Origin: Haloferacaceae archaeon
GTDB lineage: Archaea > Halobacteriota > Halobacteria > Halobacteriales > Haloferacaceae
DNA length: 7,670 nt
NCBI GenBank assembly: GCA_018609965.1
Contig: JAHENP010000026.1
Location: 1 to 7,670, forward strand
Direction: 5' to 3'
The first letter of the stretch is position 1. Each line of letters begins with the position of its first letter. The position numbers were made by a program, and so were the translations under genes. Of the stretch, positions 5,796 through 7,670 are shown piece after piece. The notes beneath the pieces were generated by a model, which was not told the DNA's origin, ran no database searches, and saw only the letters and a program-made list of their open reading frames with translations.

Positions 5796-6419
5796 TCAAA
5801 CGACGTACTGCAGCAGTTCGTCGCGGTTCGCGGCAGAGACGTGGGTGCGCAGTGCCTCCCGGAGCGGGTCGACACTGCCGCGTTTCGCGGTGATCGGCGC
5901 GACGGTGTCGTCCCACTGCTGCCACGGCGGGAACAGACCCAGTCGGTCACACAGTTCGTCGAGACGTGTGTCACGGTCGTCCACCTTGTCCATCTTGTTG
6001 ACCGCGACGACCGGGGGCACGTCCACGTCGCGGAGAAAACTGAACAGCTCCACGTCGTGTGGCACCTCGTCGGGGCCGGAGTGGCGGTCGATGATCTCGA
6101 CGGCGGCGTTGCCGTCGACGACCAACACGCCGGCGAGGATTCGGTCGGCGTTGTCCTCCACGTACCGCACCACGTCGGTCTTGATCTGTTCACGCACGTC
6201 GTCTGGAACGCCGGACATGAAGCCGAACCCCGGGAGATCGGTGTAGAGAAACTCCGGGCCGGTCCAGTCGAAGTGGTTCGGCTGGCGTGTGACGCCGGGT
6301 TTCCCGCCGGTGGCGACATCGTGGCCTGTCAGTTCCCGCATCAGTGTGGACTTCCCGACGTTCGACCGGCCAACGAGCACCACCTCGGCGTCACGGTCCG
6401 GTCGCGTGTCGAACGGCAT
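5796..6419 (-). CDS. engB: EngB/YihA-family GTP-binding protein
   Basis: This 207-residue GTPase is of the EngB (YihA/YsxC) family, which in bacteria assists assembly of the large ribosomal subunit; the archaeal role is less defined. All nucleotide-binding motifs are present: G1 GRSNVGKS (17-24), a G2 threonine in PGVTRQ (T44), G3 DLPGFGFM (61-68), G4 NKMD (141-144) and a G5-like TAKRG (177-181). The length is usual for the family. The ATG at 6419 was chosen because it places G1 near residue 17, as in relatives. The open frame continues upstream to 6614, but that extension only re-reads the end of the neighbouring gene and has no recognisable sequence. The zinc-ribbon gene ends 70 bases upstream on the same strand, so co-transcription is possible, although a weak TATA-like patch suggests its own promoter. 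Confidence 0.95.
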   Translation of the reverse strand: MPFDTRPDRDAEVVLVGRSNVGKSTLMRELTGHDVATGGKPGVTRQPNHFDWTGPEFLYTDLPGFGFMSGVPDDVREQIKTDVVRYVEDNADRILAGVLVVDGNAAVEIIDRHSGPDEVPHDVELFSFLRDVDVPPVVAVNKMDKVDDRDTRLDELCDRLGLFPPWQQWDDTVAPITAKRGSVDPLREALRTHVSAANRDELLQYVV

Positions 6420-6442
6420 ACGAGCCGGTAGCCGGGCGGCGC

Positions 6443-6451
6443 CGATAACGG
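6443..6451 (-). promoter_or_regulatory. Weak TATA-like patch before engB
   Basis: The minus strand reads CCGTTATCG, the most AT-rich point of the 70-base gap. It is centred about 28 bases before the engB ATG, as expected for a leaderless haloarchaeal transcript. There is no clear Shine-Dalgarno sequence before the ATG, which agrees with leaderless expression. The match to a consensus TATA box is poor. Confidence 0.25.
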
Positions 6452-6489
6452 TAGCGACCCCGCGGTCCCCGTTCCAACAACGGTCGCTC

Positions 6490-7437
6490 CTACCTCCGTT
6501 CGCGTTCCCGGTCTGCGCGGCTCGCTCCGTCGGCGTCCGTCCGGAGCCGTTCCAGTTCGCGTTCGAGGTCGGCCAGGTCGTCCGGCCCGCGGTCGTCGGC
6601 GACGCAGTCGGCACAGTACGTGTTCGACCCTTTCTCGTAGGTCCGGAGGGGAACGCCCGCGAGGTAGAACTGGTCGGCGAACTCCCGGCGTTCCCCCTCG
6701 ATCACGCGGTCGCCACAGGCGGCACACGACTCCGGCGGCGTCCGCACCTGTTGTTCGTCGACCTCGCGTTCCCGCCCGAACTTCGACAGCGAGGCGGTCT
6801 CCACGTCTGTCCGGAAGGCGACCGTGCCGACGAGCAACAACAACGTGAACAGGAGTCCGGAGACGGCCACCGAGGGAGCGCCGGCGAGCAACGCGATCAC
6901 GAACAACACCGCGTTGATCCCGAGCACGCCTAAGGCAACGACGGCAGCGATCAGGGTGTCGACCCCGTCGCCGCCCTCGTCGACCTCCTCGTGGCCGTCG
7001 GCGGTGACGAACCGTTCTGGCGCGCCCCACGTCCAGGAGTACCAGCCGTACAGGAGGTTGCCCATCCCGCCCGTGAAAGCGAAAACGAGGAGATGCGCGG
7101 GGATCGACCCGACACCCCGGTCGACCAACGCCACGCGGTCGCCGTTGTTGCGGGTCACCTCCCACCCGCGGGCACGGAGATCTGCGACCCGTTGGCGGAG
7201 CCACCGTCTGTCGTCGTCTGTCGCCGCCCCACGCCGGTGTCTCGTCGGGTCGGTCCGGGGTCCTCCCCCGTCGTCGCCGGCAGGCTCCCTGTACCCGCCC
7301 GCGTCACTCGGGGTGTCGACCCCGTCGCGGGCGTGTGTCTCTCGGGAGGTGACGGACTCGCCACACGCTGCACAGAAGTTGTCACCGGGCGAGAGCCGTT
7401 CGCCGCAGGCGGAGCAGTACCGTGGCGTTCTGGACAT
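6490..7437 (-). CDS. Membrane protein with a zinc ribbon at each end
   Basis: This 315-residue protein has no function I can name. It opens with a compact zinc ribbon (C8-x2-C11 ... C22-x2-C25, pattern [18 protein letters not shown]). A charged, Gly/Asp-rich linker follows (about 27-75), then a short basic amphipathic stretch ([18 protein letters not shown]) and three likely membrane segments (about 111-132, 161-185, 188-208). After the membrane comes a second, wider-spaced zinc site (C238-x2-C241 ... C275-x2-C278) and a highly charged C-terminal helix (285-315) that may form a coiled coil. The ATG is directly preceded by an in-frame TGA, so no longer start is possible, and the first ribbon begins at residue 7. 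AGGTGA abuts the ATG with no spacing, so it is unlikely to act as a ribosome-binding site. Zinc binding and membrane location are well supported; role and topology are not known. Confidence 0.88.
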   Translation of the reverse strand: MSRTPRYCSACGERLSPGDNFCAACGESVTSRETHARDGVDTPSDAGGYREPAGDDGGGPRTDPTRHRRGAATDDDRRWLRQRVADLRARGWEVTRNNGDRVALVDRGVGSIPAHLLVFAFTGGMGNLLYGWYSWTWGAPERFVTADGHEEVDEGGDGVDTLIAAVVALGVLGINAVLFVIALLAGAPSVAVSGLLFTLLLLVGTVAFRTDVETASLSKFGREREVDEQQVRTPPESCAACGDRVIEGERREFADQFYLAGVPLRTYEKGSNTYCADCVADDRGPDDLADLERELERLRTDADGASRADRERERR

Positions 7438-7526
7438 TCACCTGACTGAAACGGCTCCCGAGTCAAGTAGCTTGCGTGGGGGCTCGCACACCAAGACTGT
7501 GACCGGCTACGGACGCCTCGGCTGGG

Positions 7527-7670
7527 CTACGCGACACCCTGCTCGTCGAGGACGACCGGGACACCGCGGCTCGCCACGTCGGCCGCGAACGCCTCGGCGT
7601 CGGCCGCGAGCAGTTCGAAGGTGTCGTAGTGGACCGGCAACACCAGATCCGGGTCCATCGTCTCGGCGAG
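7527..7670 (-). CDS. Metallo-beta-lactamase-fold hydrolase, C-terminal fragment
   Basis: Only the last 47 codons are inside the window; the start lies beyond the right edge. The fragment contains DPDLVLPVHYDTFELL, followed by a helix (ADAEAFAADVASRG) and a final strand (VPVVLDE). A proline-x-HY-x-TF segment near the C-terminus, with the His as the last metal ligand, is typical of UlaG-like/UPF0173 metal-dependent hydrolases of the metallo-beta-lactamase fold. The substrate cannot be told. The stop is a TAG at 7527-7529, 89 bases upstream of the zinc-ribbon gene on the same strand, so the two may or may not share a transcript. No canonical TATA box was seen in the gap between them. Confidence 0.75.
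   Translation of the reverse strand, partial: LAETMDPDLVLPVHYDTFELLAADAEAFAADVASRGVPVVLDEQGVA

Noticed and set aside
5443..6246. Plus-strand open frame of 267 codons bridging the kinase-engB gap
   Set aside because: The product is Ser/Arg/Thr-rich without domains and is antisense to both the kinase N-terminus and engB.
6420..6614. N-terminal extension of engB by 65 codons
   Set aside because: The extension re-reads the 3' end of the zinc-ribbon gene in another frame and has no family similarity. The ATG at 6419 gives the standard family length.
6341..7204. Minus-strand open frame of 287 codons overlapping the zinc-ribbon gene
   Set aside because: It is Arg/Gly-rich with no motifs, while the overlapping frame has two four-Cys zinc sites and membrane segments.
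7505..7531. Direct repeat GGCTACG spaced 20 bases apart near the hydrolase stop
   Set aside because: Seven-base repeats at this spacing are common by chance, and there is no third copy or dyad to suggest an operator.

Overview
The window looks like haloarchaeal chromosome (class Halobacteria). It is GC-rich throughout, its proteins are rich in Asp, Glu, Ala, Val and Thr, it carries a twin-arginine secreted protein ending in a lamin-tail domain of a type common in halophilic archaea, the histidine kinase has the RHNLRND-type H-box typical of haloarchaeal kinases, and short AT-rich TATA-like patches stand out against the GC background. No species can be named from the sequence alone.

Layout. 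On the + strand: a PhzF-family isomerase-like protein (26-1021) and, after an AT-rich promoter-like gap, a large predicted Tat-exported protein (1108-3552) that places a complete staphylococcal-nuclease domain between two related copies of an alpha/beta module and ends in a lamin-tail domain. A pyrimidine-rich gap (3553-3644) separates it from the convergent minus-strand genes. These are, in order from the gap, a membrane sensor histidine kinase (3645-5570), an EngB/YihA-type GTPase (5796-6419), a membrane protein with a zinc ribbon at each end (6490-7437), and the C-terminal fragment of a metallo-beta-lactamase-fold hydrolase that runs off the right edge (7527-7670).

The genes do not form one obvious pathway. 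engB and the zinc-ribbon gene are 70 bases apart on the same strand and could share a transcript. The kinase has its own TATA-like element, Shine-Dalgarno-like sequence and possibly a small leader ORF, and no response regulator is visible. The longest stretch without a confident gene is 5571-5795 (225 bases). It is not empty: it holds five runs of four or more G on the + strand, a hairpin beside them, and the kinase promoter region.

The items most worth attention are the architecture of the exported nuclease, the G-tract cluster between engB and the kinase, and the leader ORF whose stop overlaps the kinase start. No tRNA, rRNA, CRISPR array, insertion sequence or defence island was seen. All counts and alignments were made by eye.
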